Assembly: GCF_022539665.2 (NCBI RefSeq)
Contig: NC_081334.1
Span: 8,464,424 to 8,528,423, forward strand
Origin: Daphnia carinata
Taxonomy: Eukaryota > Arthropoda > Branchiopoda > Diplostraca > Daphniidae
DNA length: 64,000 bases
Direction: 5' to 3'
The translations under genes and the position numbers were made by a program. This document shows, piece after piece, positions 1 to 10,689 of the stretch (positions within the stretch are counted from its first letter, which is position 1; each line of letters begins with the position of its first letter). The notes beneath the pieces were generated by a model. That model saw only the letters and a program-made list of their open reading frames with translations, had not been told where the DNA came from and made no database searches.

Positions 1-557
1 TTGAATATACTTTTACTATCCTATACGGTCCTTTATATTTAGAAGTAAATTTCCTACTATCACCTTCTTTAACTACACGAATATCCAATAACACTCTATC
101 GACTACCGCATATCGTTTTTCTTCCGCGCGTTTCTTTGTTCCCTTTGGCGGTTCCTAGCTTGTTCGCTTTCCTCTCTAACAAAACTATATCGCAAACGGT
201 TCGCTAAATAACCCACATAATCAGAAGAAGATTTAAATGTCTTTGGAGACGCATCAAGGAACTCATTATTTGGAATATTCGGATCCATACCCTGAAGTAA
301 ATAATAAGGAGTGTCGAGTGTCGAAGCGTGAACTGAGGTACGTTAAGCAAATATAAATCGTCTAACATATCTTCCCAATTGGAATGATCTCCATTCTTTA
401 ATACTTAACGTTGTTCTCAATGTCCTATTAAATCTTTCTGTTTCCTCATTACTGGCTGGATTATACGCAGTAGTAAATCTCTGATCAATCTTTAATTTCT
501 TACAAAAATATACAAATAACTTAACATAAAATTTGTTCCACGATTAGAGAGAACAGC
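1..557 (-). pseudogene. Gypsy (G1) integrase C-terminal half, remnant
   Basis: This piece reads on the minus strand and matches the integrase end of the better copy at 42.05-42.65 kb. Shared stretches include NEFLDASPKTF and LANRLRYSF around 103-288. It covers the second half of the catalytic core and the start of the tail. Stops and frameshifts break it. On its right it joins protease sequence directly, so reverse transcriptase, RNase H and the first half of integrase are missing. It also runs off the window start. The family assignment rests on within-window similarity and is firm; any function is lost. Confidence 0.85.
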
Positions 558-880
558 TTTTTTTCATTTGGAACAATAAACTCTGGTCTCAAAATGGACT
601 CTCCGTATCGTACGGGTAAAGTAACTCTTCCCAGTGTATTTAATTTTTTTCTCCCTTACATCGTATAAATCGAAATCAAGCTGACTGCAGATCACTTGAC
701 CTCTCTGGGGCAATTTTTTAAATAGTCTCTCGTGAACAATTAGACGTGCCTGTACCTGAACCTGTACCTGAAAAATTTTGAATGGAATTCTCGGTGTCGA
801 TTCATTCGTTATAGTTGTTAATTTTGCGACTTGTCGGGATTTAAGCTGAGGCTCCGTATCAACTGACCCGAAGTTACAGT
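558..880 (-). pseudogene. Gypsy (G1) aspartic protease region, remnant
   Basis: The reverse complement aligns with the protease region of the full element at about 39.2-39.53 kb, including the stretch around GRVTFPVRYGES. It lies upstream (minus-strand sense) of the integrase remnant with a sharp join near 558. No open frame of useful length remains. It is annotated by similarity to the other copy only. Confidence 0.75.
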
Positions 881-886
881 TGATAC

Positions 887-1297
887 CTATTGGTTTCCCT
901 GACGCTGGGGAGGACCTGGGATGCTAGGCCTATTCGGGTTTTTTGCCCTCGGACAATTGTTTGACTTATGGCCAATTTCCCGATACGAATAGCAGATTGA
1001 TGGTTGAGCTTGTTCTACGTTCTGCCGCTGGTATTTGCGACAATCAACCTGACAATGACCACGATATCCGCAAAAATTGCAAGTCAGCAGTGGTGGCGTA
1101 GGCCTATAGCTAGAATCGCTAGCTGGTCTCGAAAAAGAAGGTCGAGAAGTTGTAGGCCTATTTGGAAATTTAGCGAATGGTTGTGCGCCATTGTAATTAT
1201 TAAGGTGCGGAGGAGATCTTCTATATCTGTCCTGACTACTGTTACTAGCTTGGAAAGAAACCTGTTTCTTAAAAGGAGCGCTCGGTGTGCAAGACAC
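887..1297 (-). pseudogene. Gypsy (G1) gag nucleocapsid, two zinc knuckles
   Basis: A 136-residue open stretch encodes the nucleic-acid-binding tail of Gag. It has a Ser/Pro/Arg-rich leader, then CNFCGYRGHCQVDC (a C-x2-C-x4-H-x4-C knuckle), then a second knuckle in which CYSYREIGHKSNNC has lost the second Cys (Tyr instead). The copy at 39.0-39.15 kb has CYSCREIGQKLNNC, so the two copies carry different damage: this one lost a Cys, the other its His. CCHC knuckles in Gag package element RNA. The frame ends in a Pro-rich tail before the protease remnant. Confidence 0.88.
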
Positions 1298-1299
1298 AT

Positions 1300-1915
1300 T
1301 ATCTTTTTATGAAATTGCAATTGCTTTACCGCTTGAGTTAGCTCGTGAAGGGTGTTTCCATGGCTTCTAATCGAAGTGAATACACACGCATTGCAACAAC
1401 AAGATCATTAAAATTCCTGAATTCTTCATATTTAACTTTAGATTGTAATTTGGAATCCAATCCCTCTATAAATTTTTGCATAAGTATTATAGAAAAGGAC
1501 GTTTCTGAATACAGGCTATGCGCGTTTGAAAATTTCCTGCGAACGATGAGTATATTCTATAATCTTATCTCTTGCCTTACGTTTAGCTTTATTAAATATC
1601 TTTTCGTAAAGATCTGCTTTTCGTCTCCATGGAAATGATCAAGAAGAGATTCTTTAATTAAGGTATTATCATGCGGATGCACTTTCAAAGCTGCCTGAAT
1701 AATCGAGAAAGCTTTATCTACTAATTTGGCTCTTTACATCTGGGTAGATTTCTCTTCTTAACAACTTGACCTATCTACGATACTTTCAAAAGATTCTAGT
1801 CAGGAGTCAAAACGTACGAGGGGGCTCACCGAAAAAGAAGGAGAAAACTGTAAACGGGAGAAAGTATGTTGGTTATTTGGGAACTCATTTAAATCGTTGC
1901 CGCTCTTCAGCCATG
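1300..1915 (-). pseudogene. Gypsy (G1) gag capsid domain, remnant
   Basis: On the minus strand this stretch aligns end to end with the capsid-type Gag region of the full element (38.0-38.69 kb), for example around the ILMQKFIEGLDSKL block. Frameshifts leave no long ORF. It sits between the zinc-knuckle piece and the Pro/Gln-rich region of the same copy, in normal Gag order. Confidence 0.8.
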
Positions 1916-2482
1916 TTTGGATTAAGTATTGGAAAGTTAAAGGCCCGTACCTGCGGATTCTGAAATGCTGCTAAAAATTGCTCGAGACTCTCTAGCTTTT
2001 CTCCCGGTTGGCTGGATTGCTGAGCTTGACGAGATTGTTGAGTGCGTGTGTGGCTGTTTGTCGTTCTCTTTGTCGGTCCACTGGCACTCACTTCCAGAAT
2101 GGGTGTCAAGTACTTCAGAAGAATCTTCGGTTGTTTCCAACTGGTTTGCTTTGGCAGTTCGACTGGGTAGTTCCTCTGAATGTCGGTCATCAACCAAACA
2201 GGAGGGTCCCAGATGACCGGGTCGCTGGACTGGAAATCCTACTCCCTCTTCTTGAGGCTTCTGATGCCTAGTAGTAGGAACGGTAACTGGCTTCTCGGTA
2301 TCTGGAAAATGCTGTCCTCCTTCTTCTTGACTTCTTGAAACAGATGCTTGAGACTGACGTTGAGATGGTCTTCCATTGGGTGGCTTCTTATTTTGAAAAA
2401 GACTCGAAACGGTCTTCGAGAGAACGGTTGATGGGGAAGAATGTTTGGAAACGGTTTTCTTGGGTGAAAGATGGGATACCAA
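1885..2482 (-). pseudogene. Gypsy (G1) Gag Pro/Gln-rich linker region
   Basis: Two overlapping minus frames (1885-2193 and 1937-2482) encode low-complexity Ser/Gln/Pro-rich protein. The RTQQSRQAQQSSQPGEKLES stretch matches RTQHPPQAQQSSQQEDLIAQ at ~37.8 kb, so this is the hydrophilic region before the capsid domain. The two frames seen here suggest at least one frameshift. Confidence 0.7.
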
Positions 2483-2489
2483 CTTGGCT

Positions 2490-2830
2490 AGTAAGGAAGG
2501 GGAGTTTCTTACAGTCGACGTGTTAGCTTTCCTTTGGACTCGAGGTTTGAGAACGTTTGAATGGCCTATTCCAATTCCAACTCGTACACAGAATTCAATC
2601 TTAACTTTCTTACTTGGGAATTATATGAAATTTCTCTGGGCTTCAAGACAGGAGAGGTGGATTTCCTAATAGCTTCGGTCGTTCTTTCCGAAGTCTTGCA
2701 ACCCTTAAACGTATCGGATATAGCAATATTTCCAATGGAAGATTTCTCAAAATTAATGCAATCCAGAAATAAGTTATTTGAGCGTCGTACGCGCCAGCAT
2801 TTCAGACTCACGGAAATGGATGGCTTTGCT
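2490..2830 (-). pseudogene. Gypsy (G1) first ORF (ORF1), remnant
   Basis: The minus frame at 2566-2811 encodes a protein similar to the first ORF after the LTR in the full element (36,419-36,901). Both share FEKxS followed by F-x-x-CKTS and an R-K-L-R-x-N block. The function of this ORF is unknown; it has no domain I recognise. The copy breaks off near 2,830 where another copy of the same family begins mid-capsid. Confidence 0.7.
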
Positions 2831-2835
2831 TGTTA

Positions 2836-4095
2836 ACTTTGCACGCAACATCTGAATAGTCATTTCTTCCGACCATCCTGACCCTTTGACTATACTGTCA
2901 AAGAATTCAAGCCAAGAGTCAAAGCGAGAAATTGGGCTTCCAGAAAAAAAAGGAAGTAACTGTGTAGACGCGAAAAAGTGTGTTGGTTGCTCTTCAATTC
3001 GTTAACAGTGGCTCCTCTGGCGGTAGAATAGGAATAAGCCATATTGTTGGTCAAAAAGGTTACTGGGGAATTTAAACTATGTCATGTTGAGTTTGCGCGG
3101 CACCTTGAACGTGATTCATGATTGGTTGGGATTAGCCAAAATTTCGGTCAGTTAATTGTATCGACGGTTTCTGAACCGTATTCGTGTTGTCTGTCGCCTG
3201 TTTTCGGAAGCGGCGATGTTTGCTGAGATGGTGCGGTTTGCTGTTCTTCCTAGCTGCAGCAACTGTTTCAATTGTTAGATAGTCTGGATGAGGGCATCCT
3301 TGAAAAATATTCGTTGTTGCATTTGTTGCACGGTCTTTCCATATTCCGGAAATTGGTCAATTTGGTCCGGAGCGATATCAATTCCAGTTCTAGTGACATC
3401 TAACTTGCTATGGACTTTAGTTTTCCTAGGTATGACACTAGGCTTAACGTGTCCGTGAGAAATTTCAGCTAATATTTCAGCAAAGTTTCCACCAGATGGG
3501 TTGAAAATTCTGAAATTTCAAGGAGGAGAAGGTAGTATTTTCCGTCCACGTTTCTGTCGATTAAGTCCTCGCTGGGAACAAAATCGATGAGTTCCTTGTT
3601 CTTTGCTAGCGCGAGTGTCTGTAATTCGGCGATGCTGTACGTCTGTCCCAGTTGGAAAGTTAAATTGCCTCGCATATCGCGTCCTGAAAAACGCCGTCAA
3701 TGCGCACGTCTGATTCCTTGCGTTTGTCATCGTCTTCTTGATCTGTCCACTGGCCTTCACTTCCAGAATTGCAGTCAATTGTTTCAGGAATATCGTCCGT
3801 TTTTTTTCGAGTCTGTCGGCACCTGCAGTTTGTCTCGGATCTCGCGACTGAAACTCCGGCTACCTCTCCTTGAGGCTCTTGAGTGCAAACATCAGGAACG
3901 GTAATGGACTCGTCGGCGTCTGAAATATTCTGGATGGATTTTTCTGAACTTCTTGGTATAGTTGATGGAGACTCTAGTTAGGATGATCTTCCAAAAACTC
4001 GAGAGAAAACTAGTCTTAAACGCGCCTTTAACAGCGGATTTTACAGGAGGGAAACGGGAAGCTAGTCTAGCGTAAATGGAAGGGGAGTGCTTAAT
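2836..4095 (-). mobile_element. Second partial Gypsy (G1) copy, gag part only
   Basis: Beginning at ~2,836 the minus strand repeats sequence equal to 38.0-38.17 kb (capsid start). It then runs through the Gag N-terminal ORF (3,469-3,675, matching 37.28-37.48 kb, e.g. ISEFSTHL versus ISQFSTYL) and ends inside ORF1 at ~4,075 (matching ~36.79 kb). So a second fragment of the same family lies immediately behind the first, in the same orientation. The stop codon ending the 3,469-3,675 frame is at the same place as in the full copy. Confidence 0.8.
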
Positions 4096-4099
4096 GGGT

Positions 4100-5490
4100 G
4101 CAGCGAACGTTTTATTACGGGTTCAGATTTTCCTAGTGGCAGGGATTTATTTTCTTTTGCGAGTAAAAGATTGCTTGAAACGAACCCCAAACCGGACAAC
4201 ACCAATTTTCCTTCTAGAGAAATAGCTGTCCTAATGGTGATGAAATCAAACCATTCCCTGGCACCGATAGCCTTCTTTACGAATTTTTCAGAATCGAAAT
4301 CGGTTTCCATATATTGGATTAATCATATCCTTAAAAGAAAACTTTGACGTCGTCGCAAGTACAAGCGGCGATTAGGCTAATTCCCAAGTCTTTCGGAGTT
4401 TGTGGGATTTCTAATTTTCGGCTAATTTCCCTGTTGAACTGTGACCACAAAGTCATGTCATCAATTTTAGACAAAAATTTTTGGCACACACTATCATCTA
4501 TCATAGGGCCTCATAAAAAAGTGGGGTACCTGGTAGATTGATTTCTAATAATTTAGTTATTTATAGAGATAGCATTCATATGCTATGACTGCCACCTTTC
4601 CGATTCAGGGTATGGGAGCCGCCATTGTTGGAGTTGACTTTGAAAAGCCTACGACCTAGTAACATGGAAGTCCTCTGGAAAATTTTGGATGTCCTGAGCT
4701 ATCAGACCACTTCCGTCCGTTGGCTACAGACTATGAATTCTGTAGCAGAAATGTCAGTCCTCAACGGATGGGAGCTGGCAAGCGTGATTTGTTACATTCA
4801 ATCAATTCGCTAGGAATACCTTCTACCTGTCAATCTCTTCGTTCTTTACATTGAACTTTTAATAAAATGTTTTTCTCATGTTCTCAAGGGCGTATCGTTA
4901 TTTAATGAACAATCCACTGTCAGAGCCTTTGTTGATGGCGTCAACATTTTCAACTCTTTTGATGACGATTTCACTAGGCCAAGACTAGTTCTTGACTTGT
5001 CGTAACAGTGGAAAAAAGTATGGGTGAATAAAGAGAAAACGATAGCCTTGGGACTTGTGGCTTGGAGTTCTAAATCTACTTGGTCTCTTTTTGTGTCAGC
5101 ACAACCACTGTCCCTCTTAGGAATTAATGATCCCTCATTCCATAGTTTAAAAAGCTGATAGGGTCTGGAATGATGCATTCGGCTCTCTAAATGGTATTAT
5201 ACGAGAAAATGCCTCTCGACGTTTCCATTTCTACCAGTGTCTAATTTTTCTCAAGACGAAAGCTCTCTTCGCAACTGTGTTTATTGCAATAGTATTACCA
5301 TGTAATTAAAATATGCCTAACCTGATTTTAAAGGATGTCATGAAATTCCAATGGATAGGAAAAACACAAAGGCCGAACAAAACTGTAATATATCGTCCTC
5401 TAAGCCTAGGGGGACTGGGAATGTTCAACACACTACTACCGTTGTCTTTTCTTGAATCTCGCATAGAACCCTGATAGGTCTCAGCAGTCC
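4100..5490 (+). mobile_element. LINE (Tx1/L1-like), 5' part of an interrupted copy
   Basis: The plus strand here is a decayed copy of the LINE that is better preserved on the minus strand at 50.6-52.9 kb. Recognisable blocks are the pre-RT linker (FNHILKRK equivalent near 4,320), the SSIIGPHKK block at ~4,500, the ILDV..Y.T..RWLQT block at ~4,690-4,730, and PNKTVIYRPLSLGGLG at ~5,380. It is 5'-truncated and carries many frameshifts. At 5,497 it is cut by an inserted LTR element and resumes at ~7,705. Confidence 0.85.
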
Positions 5491-5496
5491 AGAGGG

Positions 5497-6544
5497 TGTC
5501 GGAAAATCCGACGTCCGACCCACAGTCAGGGATCGAGACCGGGGTAATAAGAGAAACCACGGGTGAGGACTCGGTGAACGGAGAAGCAGAAACGCCACGC
5601 GGGGAAAACCAACCGAGTTCCGCGATATCAAACGGACACGTCTTATAACGGCCCAAGGGTTAACCGTGGCCTGGGGAAAGACCGCCTGCACCGCATAACA
5701 GGAAAAAGAAAGAACGGTAATCTAGATTGTGATATTGAAACATGTTAACGTTTCCCCCATCTACATAGAACGGTCTCTAGCGACGGAAGACCGAACAGGA
5801 TACCAAGAACCATCGGAATGAAGAAGGATGGTAGCCGCAAGAAAATCCATTCGAGCGTCGGAAAGGGGAAGGTTGGAGGGTCGCAGGAAGGGGTTATCCC
5901 GCGGTAAGAAGAAAGAAGAATCAACCGTGACCTCTGGACCAGCGTTTAAATGTATGTTCAATTAATTATTTTATTTGTCAACGGTGGGTTTTTGTATGGG
6001 TATATAAGGGCCCCTCCAAGACAATAACACAAGCCACTCCAAGCCAAGACAATACACACACATTTTTGCACCGAAGCAGTCAACATCTCCTCATTCCGGT
6101 AACCCCTCTCTTTCTAACCGCGTTCTTGTGCCTTGTTGTTGTTCCCGTGTGCATGCCGCTTGTCGTTGCCTACCGCCGTTGCCACGTCCGTGGGCCGCCT
6201 TCGCTTGCTCAACCGACCGCCGCTTGCCACCTTTACAACCTCGCCACTTCCCATTTCTTCCGGAACTTCCATCTCATAATCTACAAGTAATTATATTTCC
6301 TTTCAATTTGTTAATTATTTTTTCTAGGTACGTTCCATTTTGCGCCGACATGTGTCACGGCCCAGAAGCCTTCCCTTCTTTACGGTCGCGTTCCCCATAA
6401 AGGGACCTTCCACATAATCAAACGGCAACTTCTACTCGAACGCCGCCAAAATACGCTGGCTACCTACAAGGGGCTAGGCCTAACCAGACAACCCGCTAAT
6501 CAATCGCTGAGTCGGCAGTCTCCGACGGTGGGAAATATTCCACA
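5497..6544 (+). repeat. BEL/Pao-like 5' LTR (~1.05 kb)
   Basis: The LTR opens with TGTCGGAAAATCC and closes with ...ATTCCACA, followed directly by TTTGGTCCTTCGAATCGG. That is the TTTGGT-type leader typical of BEL/Pao elements, with the primer-binding site beginning TGG. A TATATAAGG box lies at 6,001. The left end is exactly where LINE similarity stops, so the border is well supported. No 3' LTR partner is present before LINE sequence resumes, so the element is 3'-truncated. Confidence 0.75.
6001..6009 (+). promoter_or_regulatory. TATA box of the BEL-like LTR
   Basis: TATATAAGG stands inside the LTR about 500 bp from its left end; transcription would start near 6,030. A GTAATT...TTTTCTAG stretch at ~6,286-6,327 resembles a very short intron but may be chance. 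Confidence 0.6.
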
Positions 6545-6679
6545 TTTGGTCCTTCGAATCGGAGGCGACGACCCTCCCCCCCCCCCAAAAAAAAAAGACA
6601 CAACACAACACACACCCCCTCAAAATACATATATATATATACAAGTAAAAACAAAAACCATCTATTTTTTCTCGTCACA

Positions 6680-7735
6680 GTGTCGGATAACCTCCTGGCG
6701 CAACACCAGTACGCCGTGTTTGCACGGTTCCAGTTCTTGCTCCACACCGATACTCGATCTTACGAGTTGTGGAAAGAGTTTGAACGAACAATCCCAAAGG
6801 GCGTATTCCGCAACAAAAACCGTGGAAAACCTCCGATAAGAAATTATGACCTAGCCCCTACGCCCGGCCCATCCCGAAAGCGCTCGAAACCCCGGATACA
6901 TTTCTGAATGAGCAGGAGAGGGCACAACTGGCGGCTGTAAAGAAAGTAAAAGAATCACATTCGGAGGTCATATCGGCAGCTCAGAAGGCAGCGGAAGAGG
7001 CTGAAAGTCACGGGAAGTACCTCTTGGAGGCCAGCGGCATCTCATCAGATCCAAGCAAAATTTAGACAAGTTAGAAGGGGAGATAGGTGAAAGAGTCAAC
7101 GGAAAGCCAGAAGACTCGATACAGAATCGAGTGAAGCAGCTGGAAAACAAGATTCAAGGCTACCAAGAAGTAGAACGAAGGATTGAATCACTGACAGAAC
7201 TGATCAACACCATCAATGAGCGTAGTAACGGGGCGTTGAACTCCGCGGCAGAGCTAAGCGTGGGAAGAGCATATCCCGACGGTAGTGGAGAACGTCAAGG
7301 AAGAAATCAAAGATATCATCAGTCAAGAAAAGGACGAAATCCGGGAACTGAGGGAGGACAGTATGCCGGCTCTGGAGAATAGCCCGATCAGGCGGACAGA
7401 ACCGCTCCGCACGTCCTCACGGGCTGAGACTATCGCGGGCTCCAGGATTGGGCTCCTACAAGACAGGGAGTTTATTCGCAAAGAGCTATTAGAAAGCATC
7501 GCGTTGGTGGATGCCGATAAACAAATAACGGCATGGAAGGGATGGAGAGCCATATGGGCGACCCTACGACCTCGATGTTAGAGTTACAGAGGTCGAAAAA
7601 TTCCAATACTTACGCCTCAGTTTGAAGGGAAAAGCGACAGAACTCTATTTATCTCTATCTATAACACATCTCTATTTCGACGATAACCAGTATCAAGCGG
7701 CGATGGAGAGGTTAGTTATCTACCAATCTACATGA
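6680..7735 (+). pseudogene. BEL/Pao-like gag, degenerate
   Basis: Starting at ATG 6,680 the plus strand encodes a Gag-like protein. It begins MSDNLLAQHQYAVFARFQFL and passes through a charged coiled-coil stretch (about 6,905-7,330, in shifted frames). It reaches EKFQYLRLSLKGKATELYL at ~7,595-7,655, which fits the K-F-x-Y-L-(x)-L-K-G block that is a hallmark of BEL/Pao Gag. Several frameshifts and stops are present. The reading order LTR, leader, gag fits one truncated element. No protease or RT follows; LINE sequence returns at ~7,705-7,735. Confidence 0.72.
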
Positions 7736-8630
7736 ACAACGCCGCGCCAAAGCAGTAATGAAGAGGCCCAATTACCTTTAGGAACCCCTGCATCAAATCA
7801 AACAACTATTCGATGCTTTCTTCCTGGTGCAGGGTAATCCTATGGTTCACAGGAAAACAGATAATCATTGGATCCACAATGGGAAAGCTGGACATCCTGG
7901 GGCCTAATATGGATTGGCCACAAATATGGAAGAGGACTACAACACTTCCATGTAAATCAGAGGGACCTTATTGCTGTTTAACCAGCGACTTCTCCCTACC
8001 AGGACCAGGAGGCATCGGTTGCATTCAAGGAAGATGCCACATGCCCCATTTGCCATAACATTCAGAAAACGATGATCATCTGACATTCCAGTGTTCTGAA
8101 AGACTCATTGTTTGGAGCTGGAAGGAGAGAACAATGGGTCAAATCGTCTGCAGGTCATTAAGCGAGGAGGTGATTCGTGTCCATTATTGGCCGACAGGTA
8201 ACCTTTGGGAAACTGTTACTCTTCTGGCTGCATACCTCTTCATCACCTGGAAGGTAAGCAGCAATCAAAGAACCCCAAATCAAAAACTAGCAGTAAGCTT
8301 ATGGAAAACAATTTGTCTTCCCTAGATCACTCCTTCGTTTTCCGTTTTCTTTTGATATAATCTCAATTTTATTATCAATTTTTCTCATTTGCTGGTCTAA
8401 CCAAATATGTAAAATTTTTGTTTATATTTGTTATATTGCAATTTTTCCCCAAATTTTCTTTTTTTGTCCCTTATAACGTTTGCATCTAAGAACATATTTA
8501 TTTATTCATTTTTAAACGTTTTGTAAGCATAAATATTAATAGATAATAAAAGTTAATCTTATAAAAAAGAGAAGGGTGTCCGCTTGGGATACAGTATCCT
8601 GTTGACATCAAACTTTCTACACCCTACAAG
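7705..8630 (+). mobile_element. LINE (Tx1/L1-like), 3' part of the interrupted copy
   Basis: Similarity to the minus LINE returns with the AVMKRP-type block at ~7,760. It continues through the C-terminal cysteine-rich domain (ATCPICH-type block, ~8,030-8,100) to the end of ORF2 at ~8,325. An AT-rich 3' UTR follows, with AATAATAAAAG...TTATAAAAAAG at ~8,545-8,570, which also occurs near 10,105-10,130 in another copy. Shared sequence then continues to about 8,630 (GTATCCTGTTGACATC versus GCATCCTGTTGGCATA). Confidence 0.85.
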
Positions 8631-8639
8631 CGGTATATT

Positions 8640-9690
8640 GTATCTATGACAACGCCAGAATAAACTCTACGAAATGACATTGCAATGTCGAAAGAAAATT
8701 TATTGTATCCTTTGAAAAGAAGAGGAAAATTTCCTGGTAATAGCCTTTTCATCTAACTGACTGAACAAATTCCGATCGGAGCTCAAAGAAGACGCCAAAG
8801 AACACCTTCAAAGAAATCTTCACCAAGAAAGATCTCGCCGAAAGAAAAACATTAGCGACCGTGTTGTCAAACGAGGACCGAAACTGCACGTGTTCGTCAA
8901 ATCCCGGGTTTCGGCACCATTTTGTATACATCTTCGTGCAGGTTAGTGTGGGCTGGAGGAACAGAGAAAGATGGTGGAGATAAGGGCGATATGAATGAAG
9001 ATGAAACGACGATTACTTCTGGGATTTGACGAGGCTGTTTTCTTAATTGAAATGTGACTGAAAACAAAAAGACTTGTGTGGACGTAAAAACACATAATGA
9101 AAACTGAAATAAAAAACTCTTTCAACGACTGAAATTACTGACTACAGTATACCAGACTAACTGTACACTGCCATCAGACTAGTCCACACAACATAAAAAA
9201 CATTGCTTTAAAGGCACGAAGACCCTTGCGTCTTACAGCCGGGCTCGCGAGGGCAGCACCGTAGATGAGAGTTGCTGAGCAAATAATGTTGTCATCTAGG
9301 TATGTCAGGCACGTCGTCCAACGAAGTCCAGTCAAAATTATTTCCATGGCCAAGCTATGGTCCGCTCGCCAAAAAAGTGAGTGCGCTCGCGCTCCACGCT
9401 CTCCAGCGCATTACTGAGCACACTCGCGCTCGTCAAACTCCACGAATTATTAAAGAAAACACATTGTTAGAAAATTCATGTGTAATTTTAATTCCACACG
9501 TTTATTTTTAGGAACAAAAGAATTTCAAACTTTTTATCGCTTAAGCAGCTTAAGATGGTTGAGAGAGAGGGGTCTGGCTTCGAATTCGCTCGCGTTCAAT
9601 TTCAAACTCTTCTCTTAGTAAACCTTGAAAATCTTTGGCCTCCTCGCTAGAGACCCGTTTCAATTTAAACATTGAGTGGACCAAGGCAAC
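8640..9690. other. Unassigned sequence
   Basis: No domain, repeat or exon that I can name. A short stretch at ~9,370-9,440 is rich in GCGCTCGCGCTC and similar words. ORFs here are short and look like noise. Confidence 0.5.
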
Positions 9691-10185
9691 AATGTGCAAT
9701 TCTCGATTATCAATTATTATACTTGTGACGAAGATTTTACCAGTGCTGGACAAGCCCTTGACTCTTTCCGTCTGTGGACAAAGGCAAGGATAAAGAAAGA
9801 GGAAATGAATCTAAGAAATTTAATTTTCTGGCTGCATACCTCTTTGCCACCTGGATGGCAAGAACTCACCTAAAGATACTACGTCAAGAGAAAAAAAGCC
9901 TGTGTAAAACATCTTTGCACTTCTTTTGCATATTGTATTTTCTTCCTAAATTTCAATTACGTTTGTACTTTGGTTTATTTTTTTAGCCCATTATGGATTC
10001 CCCTTGTTTTTTTTGGTTATTATGAAAGGAACATTGCTAAATTTTCCTGTATTGTTTATTTGGTTTTCTTTTTCTTAAAGCAATGAAAAAAATGAATATT
10101 TAAAAATAATAAAAGCTTATTTTATAAAAAAAAGGAACCGCACCCAAAAAGGTGACCGCATCCTGTTGGCATAATACTTTTCGCA
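9690..10185 (+). mobile_element. LINE fragment with internal deletion
   Basis: At ~9,715-9,800 the plus strand encodes CDEDFTSAG...WTKARIKKE, the block just after the RT active site (CDEDFTRAGQ...WTKARMNKE in the minus copy). It then jumps at ~9,825 to the very C-terminal end (LHTSLPPGW for YIFLTWK-type) and the AT-rich 3' UTR. About 0.9 kb is missing between. The 3' end matches the first LINE copy. It abuts the LTR of the next element near 10,190. Confidence 0.78.
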
Positions 10186-10189
10186 GCTG

Positions 10190-10542
10190 TCAAGTTGTTG
10201 ATACATGAAGGACAAGTTTAGTAATGGTCATCTCATCTGGCATTCTAAAGGTCTCGCCTCAGTGACCTGAACAGCACGCCATCATCACGTGATACACCTT
10301 GTGGAAGCAGCGGTTTCACTTCCCGAATGCGATTATAATATATATATATATATATATTATATAATAATATATTATAATATATATAATTATAGTATCATCT
10401 ATAAAAGACGATACTCACAAATGTCTCGTCAGGGAGTTTACAGAAGACACGTGTATCGCTGTATCACGTGTAGTAAATACAAGCCGAGTATATTCTTTAT
10501 GTGTATTTAGTTACTCTAACATTTGACAATGTACACATCACA
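10190..10542 (+). repeat. LTR of G2 element, copy A
   Basis: The right end ...ATCACA is followed by TTTGGTGGCCGCATCCAATTTTGAACTT. This parallels copy B at 12,199 (ATTACA then TTTGGTGAACGTGTCCAGTTTTGAACTT). A TATAAAAG-type box is at ~10,399 and a TA microsatellite has expanded at ~10,336-10,390. The left border is uncertain. Confidence 0.65.
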
Positions 10543-10689
10543 TTTGGTGGCCGCATCCAATTTTGAACTTTCAATTTTCCATCCCGGAATCCTGCAGGCA
10601 GTAAGACAACAAAAACCACTTATCTAGGAATGGCAAATGGCAGATGCTAGTCAGATGTTTAAAACTCCTCACGTTCATGGTAAGTCAAT

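Noticed and set aside
1004-1312. Plus-strand ORF over the gag knuckles
   Set aside because: Shadow of the minus-strand Gag; no domain and biased Arg/Ser composition from the opposite frame.
6496-6839. ORFs across the C-run and A-run at 6,570-6,600
   Set aside because: Low-complexity runs in the BEL leader generate them; real gag begins at 6,680.
9302-9511. 69-residue plus ORF
   Set aside because: No family, lies in GCGCTC-rich low-complexity DNA, no exon signals.
10330-10510. ORF with Tyr/Ile repeats
   Set aside because: Translation of a TA microsatellite in the LTR.
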